Positions 7,716 to 18,729 are shown, counted from the stretch's first letter. The stretch: DNA of 33,770 nt from Deltaproteobacteria bacterium (GCA_002687015.1 NYZB01000220.1:1-33770), one strand, 5' to 3'. Numbers and translations are program-made. Notes: generated by a model not told the origin, from the sequence alone.

Positions 7716-9244
7716 AGACCGGGAACGAGGTGGGTGAGGAGCTGGCGAGGATCCGGAGGGGCGGCGGCGAGCACTACCACGAGAAGGCGAGAGAGCAGGG
7801 CAAGCTCTTCTGCCGCGACCGCCTGGCCCGCCTGCTGGACCCGGACTCCTTCGTCGAGGACGGGGTCTTCGCCAACGCCCTGGACGCCGGCCTCCCGGCG
7901 GACGGCGTCGTCACGGGCACCGGACGCGTCGAGGGGCGCCCGGTCTGCGTCATGGCCAACGATTCCACGGTGAAGGCCGGCTCCTGGGGCAAGCGCACGG
8001 TCGAGAAGATCCTGCGCATCCAGGAGCGCGCCGAGCGGCTCTCCTGCCCGCTCCTCTACCTCGTGGACTCGGCCGGCGCACGCATCACCGACCAGATCGA
8101 GATGTTCCCGGGCCGGCGCGGTGCGGGGCGCATCTTCCACAACCAGGTGCGGCTCTCGGGCCGCATCCCCCAGGTGTGCCTGCTCTTCGGCCCCTCCGCC
8201 GCCGGAGGCGCCTACATCCCGGCCTTCTGCGACGTCGTCTTCATGGTCGAGGGCCACGCCAGCATGTACCTGGGCTCGCCGCGCATGGCCTCGGAGGTGA
8301 TCGGCCAGGAGGTCAGCCTCGAGGAGATGGGCGGGGCGAAGATGCACTGCCGGGTGTCGGGCTGCGGCGACCTGCTCGCCGAGAGCGAAGAGGAGGCCCT
8401 CGACGCCGCCCGTCGCTACCTGGGCTACCTGCCATCGGCCTGGGACCAGGCGCTGCCGGTCGTCGCCCCGCGCGCCCCGGCCGAGCCCTCCGAGGATCTC
8501 GAAGCCCAGATCCCGGAGAACGAGAACAAGCCCTTCGACATGCGCAAGATCGTCGACCGCCTGATCGACGCCGACTCGTGGTTCGAGGTGAAGAGGCTCT
8601 TCGCCGGCGAGCTGCTGACGGGCCTTGCGCGCATCGACGGCCACCCGATCGGCGTCATCGCGAACCAGCCCAAGGTGAAGGGCGGCGTGCTCTTCGTCGA
8701 TTCCGCCGACAAGGCCGCCCGCTTCATCGGCCTGTGCGACGCCTTCGGCCTCCCCTTGCTCTACCTGGCCGACGTGCCCGGCTTCATGATCGGCAAGCAG
8801 GTCGAGCGCGAGGGGATCATCCGGGCCGGTGCCAAGATGATCATGGCGATGAGCGCGGCGACCGTCCCGCGCATCTCGGTGATCGTGCGCAAGGCCTACG
8901 GAGCCGGTCTCTACGCGATGTGCGGTCCGGGCTTCGAGCCCGACGCCTGCCTGGCCTTCCCCTCGGCGATGATCGCGGTGATGGGGCCCGAGGCCGCCGT
9001 GAACGCCGTCTACTTCAACAAGCTCCAGGCCATCGAGGACGAGACCCAGCGCGCCGAGGAGGTCGAGCGCCTTCGCGCCGAGTTCCGGGAGGATGTCGAC
9101 GTCCGACGCCTGGCGAGCGAGCTGGTGATCGACGCCATCGTCGAGCCCGCCGCGCTGCGCGGGGAGCTCGCTGCCCGCTTCGCAGCGGCCCAGGGCCGCC
9201 GGGATCGGCCGGAGCCGAGGCGGGGCAGGGTGCTGCCCATGTAG
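7712..9244 (+). CDS. Acyl-CoA carboxylase, carboxyltransferase (beta) subunit
   Basis: Moves the carboxyl group from biotin to an acyl-CoA. Both crotonase-fold carboxyltransferase halves are present. The N-half has AGSWGKRTVEKILRIQE, VDSAGARITDQ and SAAGGAYIPA. The C-half begins near MRKIVDRLIDADSWFEVK and includes VDSADKAARFI, LADVPGFMIGKQVE and KAYGAGLYAM. At 510 residues the length is normal for MCC/PCC beta subunits. The GGAYIPA stretch is closer to methylcrotonyl/geranyl-type enzymes than to propionyl-CoA carboxylases, and the neighbouring HMG-CoA lyase agrees, but the mutases downstream would fit propionyl-CoA. Substrate is therefore open. No biotin carboxylase or biotin-carrier gene is in the window, so the alpha subunit must be encoded elsewhere. 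Confidence 0.9.
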   Translation: MKTGNEVGEELARIRRGGGEHYHEKAREQGKLFCRDRLARLLDPDSFVEDGVFANALDAGLPADGVVTGTGRVEGRPVCVMANDSTVKAGSWGKRTVEKILRIQERAERLSCPLLYLVDSAGARITDQIEMFPGRRGAGRIFHNQVRLSGRIPQVCLLFGPSAAGGAYIPAFCDVVFMVEGHASMYLGSPRMASEVIGQEVSLEEMGGAKMHCRVSGCGDLLAESEEEALDAARRYLGYLPSAWDQALPVVAPRAPAEPSEDLEAQIPENENKPFDMRKIVDRLIDADSWFEVKRLFAGELLTGLARIDGHPIGVIANQPKVKGGVLFVDSADKAARFIGLCDAFGLPLLYLADVPGFMIGKQVEREGIIRAGAKMIMAMSAATVPRISVIVRKAYGAGLYAMCGPGFEPDACLAFPSAMIAVMGPEAAVNAVYFNKLQAIEDETQRAEEVERLRAEFREDVDVRRLASELVIDAIVEPAALRGELAARFAAAQGRRDRPEPRRGRVLPM

Positions 9245-9258
9245 CCCGCTGCGGGCGC

Positions 9259-9296
9259 GGGGGCCGAAACCTCGCGAAACGGTTCCGGAAGCCCCC
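9259..9296 (+). terminator. Hairpin after the carboxylase gene, possible terminator
   Basis: GGGGGC (9259-9264) pairs with GCCCCC (9291-9296), and an inner CCGAAACC/GGTTCCGG pairing has one mismatch. The hairpin lies 14 nt after the stop codon. There is no U-run, so it could be a mRNA 3'-end stabiliser or a weak terminator instead. Confidence 0.4.
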
Positions 9297-9300
9297 AGGC

Positions 9301-9329
9301 TTGCGACTGAGAGTCAACTTCGATATCGT
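9301..9329 (+). promoter_or_regulatory. Candidate promoter of the MerR-icmF operon
   Basis: TTGCGA (9301-9306) and TATCGT (9324-9329) are separated by 17 nt; each matches 4 of 6 consensus bases. Transcription would begin near 9336, just before the palindrome at 9342-9363, an arrangement suited to autoregulation. Confidence 0.35.
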
Positions 9330-9341
9330 TCCCGGGTAGCT

Positions 9342-9363
9342 TGCCAGCTAACGTTAACTGGCA
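9342..9363. promoter_or_regulatory. Imperfect 22-bp palindrome, candidate MerR operator
   Basis: TGCCAG-CTAACGTTAA-CTGGCA is a palindrome broken only at one symmetric pair of positions. It ends 19 nt before the MerR start codon. MerR-family dimers bind dyads of about this size, so the adjacent regulator is the obvious candidate ligand. An 8-nt half-match, CTAACGTT, recurs at 13175-13182 ahead of the methylmalonyl-CoA mutase gene. Confidence 0.6.
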
Positions 9364-9382
9364 TATTGGCCGATGAGGAGCC

Positions 9383-9787
9383 ATGCCCGAAGTCGAGCGA
9401 CACGGCATCCGCGAGGTGTGCCGCCAGACCGGCCTCTCCGCCCGAACCGTCCGCTACTGGGAGGAGCTGGGCCTCCTGCCCGGCGTCCGCCGCCGGGAGG
9501 CGGGACGACGGGTCTATGGGGAAGACGAGCTGCAGCGGCTTGGCTTCATCCAGCGCCTGAAGGCGCTCGGCCTGTCCCTGGCCGAGATCGGCGAGCTGAA
9601 TGCGGTCTACGGCATCGAGGGCTCCACGGCCGCGATGCTGCTGCGCCTCGACGAGCTGCTGGGGCGGCATCTGGGCGAGCTGGGCGCGCGCATCGAGGAG
9701 CTGGGCACCCTGCGGGACCAGATCCAGAAGTACCGGGACCACGTGGGCGAGCGGATCGACGCACTCGCCCAGTCCGACGAGGGTTGA
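9383..9787 (+). CDS. MerR-family transcriptional regulator
   Basis: Small dimeric DNA-binding regulator of 134 residues. The winged helix-turn-helix is at residues 5-75, with IREVCRQTGLSARTVRYWEE and the LGLL wing typical of MerR proteins; a coiled-coil dimerisation helix fills the rest (LLRLDELLGRHLGELGARIEELG). There is no cysteine cluster or ligand-binding extension, so it is not a metal sensor of the MerR/CueR kind. GAGGAG lies just before the ATG. IcmF follows 9 nt after the stop, so the two are probably co-transcribed. Known MerR proteins of the LiuR type control branched-chain amino-acid catabolism; a similar role for this one is an inference from context. Confidence 0.9.
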   Translation: MPEVERHGIREVCRQTGLSARTVRYWEELGLLPGVRRREAGRRVYGEDELQRLGFIQRLKALGLSLAEIGELNAVYGIEGSTAAMLLRLDELLGRHLGELGARIEELGTLRDQIQKYRDHVGERIDALAQSDEG

Positions 9788-9796
9788 GAAGAGAAC

Positions 9797-12700
9797 ATGA
9801 CCGCCTCCGCCGAAGTCACTCCCCTCCACGCCGGACCGGAGCGCGTGCGCGTCGTGACGGCCGCGTCGCTCTTCGACGGGCACGACGCCGCCATCAACAT
9901 CATGCGGCGCATCCTGCAGGCGCAGGGGGCGGAGGTCGTTCACCTGGGCCACGACCGCTCGGTGGCCGAGATCGTGGAGGCCGCCATCGAGGAGGACGCC
10001 CACGCCGTGGCGGTGTCCTCCTACCAGGGCGGCCACATGGAGTTCTTCCGCTACCTCGTCGACGAGCTCCGCGAACGCGGCTCGGGTCACGTCCGGGTCT
10101 TCGGCGGCGGCGGAGGCACCATCGTCCCGGAGGAGATCCAGGCGCTACACGACCACGGCGTCGCCCGCATCTTCAGTCCCGAGGACGGTCGCGAGCTGGG
10201 CCTCGAGGGCATGATCCGTCGGATCCTCGACGACTGCCGCGGGCGGCCCGCGCCACCGCTGGGCGACGCACTCGACGAGCTGGCCAGCGACCAGCCCGGC
10301 CACGTCGCGCGCCTGATCTCCTGGCTCGAGACGCATGGCGACGCCGGCGGCTCCGAGGTCGAGCGCGTCCGCGCCGTCCTCTCGGAGGCCGCGGTCGGAG
10401 CCCCGGTGGTGGGATTCACGGGCACGGGAGGCGCCGGCAAGTCGAGCGTCGTCGACGAGCTGGTGCGCCGCTTCCGCCTGGGCTTCCCCGACAAGCGCAT
10501 CGGTCTGCTGCTGGTGGATCCCTCGCGGCGCCGCTCGGGTGGCGCGCTGCTGGGCGACCGCATCCGCATGAACGCGATCCAGGGCGACGCCGTCTACGTT
10601 CGCTCCCTGGCCACCCGTCAGGCCCACCTCGCCCTGTCGCGCTCCGTGCAGGACGCGCTGCGGGTGCTGCAGGCGGCCGCCTTCGACCTGATCCTGGTCG
10701 AGACCGCGGGGATCGGGCAGAGCGACTCCGAGATCATCGACCTGGCGGACACCTCCGTCTACGTGATGACGCCCGAGTTCGGGGCGCCCTCCCAGCTCGA
10801 GAAGATCGACATGCTCGAGCTGGCCGACCTGGTCGTGCTGAACAAGGCCGACCGTCGGGGCGCCGAAGATGCGCTGCGCGACGTGCGCAAGCAGTGGCGC
10901 CGCAACCACGCGGGCTTCGAGCTCCCCGATGCGGAGCTGCCGGTCTTCGCCACCGTGGCGAGCCAATGGGACGACCCCGGAATCGACCGGGTCTACGAGG
11001 CCTTGCTGGCCCGCCTGGCCGGGCAGGGCACCCGGCCCCTCGGCGAGGCCGCCCATCGGGAGGCCCCCGGTGCGGCCTGGCCCCCGGCGTTGATCCCGGC
11101 GGGGCGCGAGCGGTACCTGGAGGAGATCGCCACGGCGGTCCGCGGCTACCGCCAGCGCGGCACCGAGCTCGCCCAACGAGCTCGTGAGCTGCAGAGCCTG
11201 GAGCGGGCGGCCGCGAGCCTGCCCGAGGCCGCGGACGAGGCGCAGGCGGCGCTGAAGGCGCGCGGGGAGGAGCTGGCCGAAGAGCTCGACCCGGCGCTGC
11301 GCGAGGCGCTCGCGCGTTGGCCCGAGACCCGCGCCAACTACCAGGCGAAGGAGCAGACCTATCGCGTGCGCGACCGCGACATCCCGGTCCGCAACCACGT
11401 CAAGACCCTCTCGGGCACCGAGCTGCCGCGCGTGGCCGTGCCGACGACGGAGGACTGGGGAGAGCTCACGCACTACCTGCGCCAGGAGAACCTGCCCGGT
11501 CGCTTCCCCTTCACGGCGGGCGTCTTTCCCTTCAAGCGCGCCGAGGAGGACCCGGCTTGGATGTTCGCGGGGGAGGGCGGGCCCGAGCGCACGAACCGGC
11601 GCTTCCACCTGCTGTCCGCCGGCCAGCCCGCGACCCGGCTCTCCACCGCCTTCGACAGCGTGACCCTCTACGGCCGCGACCCCGCCGAACGTCCGGATGT
11701 GTACGGCAAGGTCGGCACCAGCGGCGTCTCGGTCTGCACCCTGGATGACGCCAAGCGGCTCTACTCGGGCTTCGACCTCTGCGACCCGGGCACCTCCGTC
11801 TCGATGACGATCAACGGACCGGCGCCGATGGTGCTGGCGCTCTTCCTCAACACCGCCATCGACCAGGGCGTGGAGAAGCACCTGCGCGAGACGGGCCAGC
11901 TCGAGGCCGTCCGCGCCCGCTTCGGCGGCGAGGCGCTGCCGACCTACCGGGCCGAGCTGCCGCCGGGCCACGACGGCCTCGGCCTCGGGCTGCTCGGGAT
12001 CTCGGGCCGGAAGGCCGTCGATCCCGAGACCTACCAGCGCATCCGCCAGGAGGTCCTGCGGCAGGTGCGGGGCACGGTGCAGGCCGACATCCTGAAGGAG
12101 GACCAGGCCCAGAACACCTGCATCTTCTCCACGGCCTTCGCCCTCAAGGTCATGGGAGACATCCAGGGCTACTTCGTCGCGAACGAGGTGCGCAACTTCT
12201 ACTCGGTCTCGATCTCGGGCTATCACATCGCCGAAGCCGGTGCGAACCCGATCACGCAGCTCGCCTTCACCCTGGCGAACGGCTTCACCTATGTGGAGGC
12301 CTACAAGGCGCGGGAAATGGAGGTGGACGAGTTCGCGCCGAGCTTCTCCTTCTTCTTCAGCAACGGGCTCGACGCCGAGTACAACGTGATCGGCCGCGTG
12401 GCGCGGCGCATCTGGTCCATCGCCATGCGCGAGCGCTACGGCGCGAACGAGCGCAGCCAGAAGCTGAAGTACCACATCCAGACCTCGGGCCGTTCCCTGC
12501 ACGCCCAGGAGATGGCCTTCAACGACATCCGAACCACCTTGCAGGCCCTGACTGCGATCCAGGACCACTGCAACAGCCTGCACACGAACGCCTACGACGA
12601 GGCGGTGACGACCCCCACTGAGGAGTCGGTGCGCCGCGCCCTGGCGATCCAGCTGATCATCAACCGGGAGCTCGGGGCTTCGGCGAACGAGAACCTGCTG

Positions 12701-13168
12701 CAGGGCTCGTACCTGATGGAGTGGCTCACGGACACGGTCGAGGAGGCGGTGCTCCAGGAGTTCGAGCGCCTCTCCCAGCGCGGCGGCGTGCTCGGCGCCA
12801 TGGAGACCCACTACCAGCGGGGCAAGATCCAGGACGAGAGCCTGCACTACGAGTCCCTCAAGCACACCGGCGAGCTGCCCGTGGTCGGGGTCAACACCTT
12901 CGAGAATCCGGAGCCCGCGGAGAGCCATGGACCCGTGGCCCTGATGCGCGCCTCGGAGGCGGAGAAGACCGGCCAGATCGAGGGGCTGCGGGCCTTCCAG
13001 GCCCAGCACCGCGAGGCGTGCGCCGGGGCCCTGGCGCGCCTCCAGGGCACGGCCAGGGAGGGAGGCAACCTCTTCGAGGAGCTGATGGACACGGTCACCG
13101 TGGCCAGCCTCGGGCAGATCAGCGAAGCACTCTTCCGGGTAGGAGGGCGCTACCGGCGCTCGATGTAG
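9797..13168 (+). CDS. icmF: Fused isobutyryl-CoA mutase IcmF
   Basis: Adenosylcobalamin enzyme that interconverts isobutyryl-CoA and n-butyryl-CoA, with its own G-protein chaperone built in. Order: B12-binding domain with FDGHDAAIN (H29 is the lower cobalt ligand); MeaB-like GTPase with Walker A GTGGAGKS at residues 209-216; linker; mutase TIM barrel. By manual alignment to methylmalonyl-CoA mutase, the two specificity positions are F590 (WMFAGEGG) and Q772 (AQNTCIF), the Phe/Gln pair expected for isobutyryl-CoA rather than the Tyr/Arg of methylmalonyl-CoA mutase. The active-site H810 is in SISGYHIAEAG. Length 1123 residues is normal. It lies directly after the MerR gene. IcmF enzymes can have side activity on isovaleryl-CoA, so the physiological substrate is not settled. 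Confidence 0.95.
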   Translation: MTASAEVTPLHAGPERVRVVTAASLFDGHDAAINIMRRILQAQGAEVVHLGHDRSVAEIVEAAIEEDAHAVAVSSYQGGHMEFFRYLVDELRERGSGHVRVFGGGGGTIVPEEIQALHDHGVARIFSPEDGRELGLEGMIRRILDDCRGRPAPPLGDALDELASDQPGHVARLISWLETHGDAGGSEVERVRAVLSEAAVGAPVVGFTGTGGAGKSSVVDELVRRFRLGFPDKRIGLLLVDPSRRRSGGALLGDRIRMNAIQGDAVYVRSLATRQAHLALSRSVQDALRVLQAAAFDLILVETAGIGQSDSEIIDLADTSVYVMTPEFGAPSQLEKIDMLELADLVVLNKADRRGAEDALRDVRKQWRRNHAGFELPDAELPVFATVASQWDDPGIDRVYEALLARLAGQGTRPLGEAAHREAPGAAWPPALIPAGRERYLEEIATAVRGYRQRGTELAQRARELQSLERAAASLPEAADEAQAALKARGEELAEELDPALREALARWPETRANYQAKEQTYRVRDRDIPVRNHVKTLSGTELPRVAVPTTEDWGELTHYLRQENLPGRFPFTAGVFPFKRAEEDPAWMFAGEGGPERTNRRFHLLSAGQPATRLSTAFDSVTLYGRDPAERPDVYGKVGTSGVSVCTLDDAKRLYSGFDLCDPGTSVSMTINGPAPMVLALFLNTAIDQGVEKHLRETGQLEAVRARFGGEALPTYRAELPPGHDGLGLGLLGISGRKAVDPETYQRIRQEVLRQVRGTVQADILKEDQAQNTCIFSTAFALKVMGDIQGYFVANEVRNFYSVSISGYHIAEAGANPITQLAFTLANGFTYVEAYKAREMEVDEFAPSFSFFFSNGLDAEYNVIGRVARRIWSIAMRERYGANERSQKLKYHIQTSGRSLHAQEMAFNDIRTTLQALTAIQDHCNSLHTNAYDEAVTTPTEESVRRALAIQLIINRELGASANENLLQGSYLMEWLTDTVEEAVLQEFERLSQRGGVLGAMETHYQRGKIQDESLHYESLKHTGELPVVGVNTFENPEPAESHGPVALMRASEAEKTGQIEGLRAFQAQHREACAGALARLQGTAREGGNLFEELMDTVTVASLGQISEALFRVGGRYRRSM

Positions 13169-13238
13169 CAGTGGCTAACGTTCTCGACCGCGAGCCGGAG
13201 ACCCCCTGGGCTCCCAGCGACGGGCGGAAGGAGCAGGC

Positions 13239-15367
<2,129 letters not shown>

Positions 15368-15371
<4 letters not shown>

Positions 15372-16345
15372 GCCAGGCCGAGCGCCACGCGGCCGCGATC
15401 CGGGATGGGGACCGCCGCAGTCTGGCCCAGGCGATCACCTGGATCGAGAGCACCCGCGCCGACCACCAGGCCCTGGCCCAGGGCATCCTCGAAGAGCTGG
15501 TCGGCGAGACCGGCGGCTCCTGTCGCGTGGGCATCACGGGCCCGCCCGGCGTCGGCAAGAGCACCTTCATCGAGTGCTTCGGCCTGCAGCTGCTCGAGGC
15601 CGGACACCGGGTCGCAGTGCTGGCGGTCGACCCGTCGAGCCCGGTCACCGGGGGCAGCATCCTCGGCGACAAGACGCGCATGGAGCGGCTGGCCGTCGAC
15701 GAGCGCGCCTTCATCCGGCCCTCGCCCTCGGGCGGCGCCCTGGGCGGGGTGGCCCACCGCACCCGCGAGGCGTTGCTGCTCTGCGAGGCGGCCGGCTTCG
15801 ACGTGGTGATCGTGGAGACCGTGGGCATCGGTCAGTCCGAGGTGGCGGTGCGCTCGCTCGTGGACACCTTCCTCGTGCTCCTGCAGCCCGGCTCGGGCGA
15901 CGAGCTGCAGGGCATCAAGAAGGGCGCCCTCGAGCTCGCCGACGCCCTCGTCGTGAACAAGGCCGACGGGGAGCAGAAGGCGATCGCGGAGCGCACCAAG
16001 GGCGAGCACGAGCTGGCCCTGCAGCTGCTGCGCCCCACCTCACCCGCGTGGACACCGCGCGTGCTGACGGTGAGCTCCGTCGAGCGGACCGGCATCGCCG
16101 AGGTCTGGGAGACGATCCGCGCCCACCGGAGCGCCCTCGAGCAGAGCGGCGAGCTCCTGGCCCGGCGCCGGGCCCAGGCCCGGGAGTGGATGTGGACCCT
16201 GCTCGGCGAGGGCCTCCAGCTGGCCTTCCGGGAGCATCCGGCGGTGGCCGCCGCGATCCCAGGCTGGGAGGCGCGCGTCGAAGCCCAGGAGGCCACGCCC
16301 GCCGCCGCCGCCCGGGCCCTGCTGGAGGCCTTCCGAGAGGGGTAG
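15368..16345 (+). CDS. meaB: MeaB/ArgK-type GTPase, mutase chaperone
   Basis: G3E-family GTPase that gates cobalamin loading and protects methylmalonyl-CoA mutase from inactivation. Walker A is GPPGVGKST (about residues 58-66). [19 protein letters not shown] and ETVGIGQSE are family hallmarks, and the base-specificity motif is NKAD. A C-terminal helical dimerisation segment completes the 325 residues. The ATG lies within the mutase stop (ATGA), so mutase and chaperone are translationally coupled. IcmF carries its own equivalent domain, so MeaB probably serves only the stand-alone mutase. Confidence 0.95.
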
Positions 16346-16477
16346 CGCTGGCGGGGGTGTCGCCCCTCAGTTGCCGGTGGCCTGCCGCTCGCGAACCGTG
16401 CGCGGTGCCCTTCATTTCTGCCAGAGGTCTGCCGATGAGTCCCGCGGAGGGGTTGCACCCCGCCCGGAGAGTCCTCG

Positions 16478-17125
16478 ATGGTGCAGATCAACATGGCCGG
16501 TCGGGAGATCGTGCTGAAGCTCGTGTACTACGGGCCCGCGCTCTCCGGAAAGACCACGAACCTGCAGAAGCTGCACGAGCTGCTCGATCCGGGCACCCGC
16601 GGCAAGATGGTCACGCTCGATACGGCCGACGACCGCACCCTCTACTTCGACTTCCTGCCGGTCTCCTTCGGCACCCAGGGCGGCTTCACCATGAAGCTCA
16701 AGCTCTTCACGGTGCCCGGCCAGGTGATGCACAAGGCGACGCGCAAGGTCGTGCTGGCCGGAGCCGACGGCGTGGTCTTCGTCGCCGACTCGCAGCGCTC
16801 CGCCGCCAGTGCCAACGCCTACAGCTGGCGCGACATGGAGGCGAACCTCAAGTCGAACGGTATCGACTTCGAGGGCATCCCGAAGATCGTCCAGTTCAAC
16901 AAGCGCGACCTGCCGGACGTGAAGCCCCTCGACGAGATCCGGGCCTCGTGGGGAGACATCGCGACCTTCCCGGCCGTGGCGACGGCGGGCGAGGGCGTCG
17001 TGGAGACCTTCCGCGAGCTGCTCCGCCAGGTGTACCGCGTGCTCGACGAGCGCCACCACTTCCACGAGAAGTTCAGCGTGAGCGAGGACGACTTCCTGAA
17101 AGGGGTTCTGAAGAACCTCGAGTAG
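16478..17125 (+). CDS. MglA-like small GTPase (orphan)
   Basis: Bacterial Ras-like GTPase of 215 residues. G1 is YYGPALSGKTTN (K25, T26). As in MglA, the usual DxxG motif is replaced by TVPGQ (residues 78-82), and G4 is NKRD (141-144). FVADSQ is also MglA-like. Compared with myxobacterial MglA, the loop reads GPALSGKT instead of GPGLCGKT, and there is a C-terminal extension (HHFHEKFSVSEDDFLKGVL). MglA sets cell polarity in Myxococcus and needs the GAP MglB; no MglB or Roadblock gene is seen next to it, so polarity function is not assured. GGAGA lies 7 nt before the ATG. It stands alone between the meaB gene and a convergent minus-strand gene. Confidence 0.88.
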   Translation: MVQINMAGREIVLKLVYYGPALSGKTTNLQKLHELLDPGTRGKMVTLDTADDRTLYFDFLPVSFGTQGGFTMKLKLFTVPGQVMHKATRKVVLAGADGVVFVADSQRSAASANAYSWRDMEANLKSNGIDFEGIPKIVQFNKRDLPDVKPLDEIRASWGDIATFPAVATAGEGVVETFRELLRQVYRVLDERHHFHEKFSVSEDDFLKGVLKNLE

Positions 17126-17128
17126 GGC

Positions 17129-17150
17129 CGCCGGTCAGTCCTGGCCGGCG
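17129..17150. terminator. Inverted repeat between convergent genes
   Basis: CGCCGG (17129-17134) pairs with CGGCG-type CCGGCG (17145-17150) in the 9-nt gap and tail region where the MglA-like gene and the minus-strand small gene converge. There is no U-run, so a terminator role is only suggested by position. Confidence 0.3.
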
Positions 17151-17380
17151 AAGTAGGGTCTGCCGCGGTGCACGATCTCGAAGTCGTGGTCCAGGACGTA
17201 GGCCAGGATCGGCGCCTCGGACCATTCGGCCGCGGCATCGTCGGCGTGGTCGCGCGCCGCCGCCAGCCGGCGGAAATCCGTGCAGCTGTGTCGATCGCCG
17301 GGGCTCAGGACGACCACGCGGTAGCGACCGCGGGGTAGAGGGCCGGCGCCGCGCGCGAACTCGGTGGCCTGGTCGGACAT
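17135..17380 (-). CDS. Small conserved-looking protein of unknown function
   Basis: An 81-residue protein that I do not recognise. It has a plausible compact fold: a beta strand RYRVVVLS, a histidine/cysteine turn GDRHSCTDF, an Ala-rich helix (RRLAAARDHADDAAAEW) and a second strand pair (PILAYVLDHDFEIVHRG). There is no signal peptide or membrane segment. It starts 9 nt after the stop of the CE15-like esterase gene on the same strand, so the two are probably co-transcribed. Amino-acid composition is balanced, unlike the shadow frames nearby, which is the main argument that it is real. Confidence 0.6.
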   Translation of the reverse strand: MSDQATEFARGAGPLPRGRYRVVVLSPGDRHSCTDFRRLAAARDHADDAAAEWSEAPILAYVLDHDFEIVHRGRPYFAGQD

Positions 17381-17389
17381 GACGCCGCG

Positions 17390-18682
17390 CTACCGCCCGT
17401 CGGCCGGAAGGTGCAGGTCGGCGAAGTCGAGGAAGCGCTCCCAGTCCCACACCGTGAGGTCGTGCTCGCCGGTGCGCAGGTGGTAGCCGACGCGCCGGTG
17501 CACGGGCTGGTCCACAGGGGGCGGCTCGTCGTCCCGCAGCCCCTCCATGCCCAGCAGCTCGTACGCCCTCGACGCCTCGCGCACGGCCAGGTACTCGCCG
17601 CGGGGATCCGCCCAGAGGTCGTCGCTGGCGCTGGCCACGTACAGCGGGCGCGGCGCGATCAACGCGAGAAGCTGATGTTGATCGACGGGCAGGCCGTCCT
17701 CCCGGCCCGCGTAGCGCTCGGCGAAGCGCGGCGGGAACCAATGCGGGAAGTTGTCGGTCATGAGCGCGAGGGTCTCCCCGAAGCGGCAGCGGCTCAGCGC
17801 GGCGCCCAGGCAGCCCGAATCGTTCGAGAAGACCGCCGCGAAGCGCTCGTCCTGGGCTCCGGCCCAGAGGGCGGCCTTGCCCAGGCGGGAGTGGCCAACC
17901 ACGAGGAGGGGACCGACCTCGTCGGGCCACGCCACGAGGGCGTCGGCGATGCGGCGCAGGCCCCAGGACCAGGTCGTGAGGGCACCCTCTCCGCCGAACT
18001 CCGGGCCCACGCCCCGGGTGTCGACGTCGGCAGCGAAGTCGCCCGCGAACGCCGTGGCGAGACCGTAGCCGCGCGAGAGCAGGGCCCGGACGGGCCAGCG
18101 GCTCTGGCTCTGGCCGCGAGAAGCCTCGGTCGCGCGGTGATCCTCGATCCCGCGATCCGGTGCGTGTCGCATCCAACCGCTCTCGAGCAGGATCGCCGGG
18201 TCGGGGTGGGTGGTGTGGTTGCCCCAGAAGTTGAGGCCCACGAAGACGGGGACCGGGCCCGTGCGCGCGGCGGGGAGCCAGAGCAGCAGCTCGGCGGAGG
18301 GCTGCTCCCGGCCGCCGGGCCAGACCCGGAGCTGCCGGCGTTCGGCGAGACCCTTCAGTGCGCCGGACTCGTGATCGAGGATTTCGACCGGGGGCGCACC
18401 GACGTTGGTTGGGGCGCGGCCGTAGATGTCGTCGCGGAAGGTCGCCAACAGCTGCGCACGCCGCGCGCGCCAGGCACGGCGGTCCCCGATCGGCTCACCG
18501 GCTTCGGTGGCGAGCAGCTCTGGGAGGTCGAAGGCCGGCACCTCGGCTTCGTCGAAGCGGGCCTCCCAGAGCACCCGCGCCACCAGGGCCGCGTAGGAGA
18601 GGCGACTCCTCCCATCCTCGGTCGCGACGAGCGCCAGCAACCCGACGATCGCGATGGCCAGGAGCGCCCCCCAGATCCGCAT
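17390..18682 (-). CDS. CE15-like esterase (glucuronoyl esterase family), membrane-anchored
   Basis: Alpha/beta-hydrolase of 430 residues resembling the bacterial CE15 family, whose known members cleave ester links between glucuronoxylan and lignin alcohols. The N-terminus has an uncleaved-looking hydrophobic anchor (residues 2-20), placing the enzyme outside the cytoplasmic membrane. The nucleophile is S265 in VGHSRLGKAALWA, followed by NDSGCLGAALSR. DQHQLLALIAPRPLY, DDLWADPRGEYL and the catalytic-type H407 in GEHDLTVWDW follow the bacterial CE15 pattern. No other carbohydrate-active gene is near, so the natural ester is uncertain. There is no clear ribosome-binding site; a TAGAGT box ends 6 nt before the ATG, but without a good -35. 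Confidence 0.8.
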   Translation of the reverse strand: MRIWGALLAIAIVGLLALVATEDGRSRLSYAALVARVLWEARFDEAEVPAFDLPELLATEAGEPIGDRRAWRARRAQLLATFRDDIYGRAPTNVGAPPVEILDHESGALKGLAERRQLRVWPGGREQPSAELLLWLPAARTGPVPVFVGLNFWGNHTTHPDPAILLESGWMRHAPDRGIEDHRATEASRGQSQSRWPVRALLSRGYGLATAFAGDFAADVDTRGVGPEFGGEGALTTWSWGLRRIADALVAWPDEVGPLLVVGHSRLGKAALWAGAQDERFAAVFSNDSGCLGAALSRCRFGETLALMTDNFPHWFPPRFAERYAGREDGLPVDQHQLLALIAPRPLYVASASDDLWADPRGEYLAVREASRAYELLGMEGLRDDEPPPVDQPVHRRVGYHLRTGEHDLTVWDWERFLDFADLHLPADGR

Positions 18683-18729
18683 GCCGGTACTCTAGCTACG
18701 AGCACGAGCCGCCTTTTGACACGCTGATT

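Noticed and set aside
9245-9382. Cobalamin riboswitch ahead of the B12-enzyme operon
   Set aside because: The region is too short and has no B12-box-like sequence; the palindrome and MerR gene offer a better explanation.
10145-13009. Very long minus-strand open frame opposite icmF
   Set aside because: Typical antiparallel shadow in high-GC DNA; the plus strand encodes a complete IcmF with all catalytic motifs.
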